A DNA stretch of 64,000 bases. It comes from Ardenticatenales bacterium (GTDB taxonomy: Bacteria; Chloroflexota; Anaerolineae; Ardenticatenales; Ardenticatenaceae). Shown in pieces: positions 63,637 through 64,000 of this stretch. Within the stretch, counting starts at the first letter, position 1, and each line of letters begins with the position of its first letter. The translations under genes and the position numbers were made by a program. The notes below the pieces were generated by a model. That model was given only the letters and a program-made list of their open reading frames with translations, did not search any database and was not told the DNA's origin. The stretch covers positions 248,001-312,000 of the forward strand of contig JACKAZ010000003.1 in assembly GCA_020634795.1 (NCBI GenBank). Reading direction: 5' to 3'.

Positions 63637-64000
63637 TCACTCAAAGTATCGTTCTAAAATCGGGTTGATCGCCTCCCAAATGGGGAGCAGCACTTGGCCG
63701 CCGTTGGGGGTCACCCAGTCCTGCACCATGTCGGGGCCGATCGCCGTTCGTTCGATTTCCGAACGGAGCAAGATCGCGCCAAGGATGGCCCATTCGGCGC
63801 GGGGCATGTCAGTGCGCACAACATCGCCCACCGTGCGAATGAGGGCAGGGGCGCGCAGCCACGTGCGCGGCTGCAACAGCTTGGCCCGCACCGCGCCGAT
63901 GATCTCCTGCTGGCGGCGTGCGCGATCGAAGTCGCTGGTGCTGTAGCGCGAGCGGGCGTAGATCAGCGCCGTTTCGCCATCCATCAACTGCTCACCCGCC
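63637..64000 (-). CDS. LytR-CpsA-Psr (LCP) family protein, C-terminal part (runs off right edge)
   Basis: The last ~120 residues; the frame is open at base 64000. The sequence AGEQLMDGETALIYARSRYS followed by TSDFDRARRQQEIIGAVRAK is the LCP hallmark, with the Arg residues (YARSRYS, DFDRARRQQ) that bind the polyprenyl pyrophosphate. LCP enzymes move wall polymers such as teichoic acid or arabinogalactan from lipid carriers to peptidoglycan, typical of thick- or single-membrane envelopes. The C-terminal extension (VLLPIWEAINPILERYFE) ends the protein. The N-terminal part, with membrane anchor and Asp ligands, lies outside. Confidence 0.88.
   Translation of the reverse strand, partial: AGEQLMDGETALIYARSRYSTSDFDRARRQQEIIGAVRAKLLQPRTWLRAPALIRTVGDVVRTDMPRAEWAILGAILLRSEIERTAIGPDMVQDWVTPNGGQVLLPIWEAINPILERYFE

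Overview
The window is high-GC bacterial chromosome with densely packed genes and frequent GTG/TTG starts. The best guess is a member of the Chloroflexota. This is inference, resting on the mixture of a Gram-positive-like replication set (DnaB with DnaD-like and DnaC-like proteins), decaprenyl-phosphate ribose and UDP-xylose sugar enzymes, an FHA/winged-helix regulator, and the long ribosomal cluster. A truncated PucC-family transporter at the left edge would fit a phototrophic, or formerly phototrophic, lineage, but this cannot be settled here.

Left third (1-23,700): scattered housekeeping and accessory genes. They are a PucC-family protein, a membrane/HAD-IIA fusion, a PIG-L deacetylase, an FHA-winged-helix regulator beside a histone-deacetylase-like hydrolase, a family-4 uracil-DNA glycosylase, and prfB with a +1 frameshift site. 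Next comes a locus with an indel-shredded Ser/Thr kinase, a disrupted bactofilin-like gene and an intact membrane coiled-coil protein, then trmD, a short sulfotransferase, UDP-xylose synthase and recJ with a TIM-barrel gene. A tRNA-Ser(GGA) and a textbook SAM-I riboswitch follow. The riboswitch has its own promoter and terminator and drives metY-metX-aspartokinase, so methionine supply is switched off by S-adenosylmethionine.

Middle (23,700-46,450): one almost uninterrupted str-S10-spc-alpha cluster, rpsL to rplQ, followed by truA-rplM-rpsI and a strong terminator. It contains fusA, tuf, secY, adk, map and rpoA. infA is absent between map and rpmJ. Strong promoters precede rpsL and rpmJ, the second with a perfect 9+9 palindrome over its -35 box. 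Several intercistronic gaps hold stable RNA folds, the most elaborate between rpsL and rpsG and between rpmJ and rpsM. These are candidate ribosomal-protein autoregulatory sites.

Right third (46,450-64,000): a TMEM14-like protein, a UbiA-family phosphoribosyltransferase, TlyA, a second TIM-barrel gene and a bifunctional-nuclease-domain protein. Then comes a replication group: dnaB, a DnaD-domain gene, and a DnaC-like loader that carries two complete AAA+ modules in one chain, the most unusual protein in the window. It is followed by an unknown protein, a thioredoxin-like lipoprotein, a 34-residue ORF and a TPR protein, malQ (opposite strand), rodA-cmk, plsC and the end of an LCP-family cell-wall protein.
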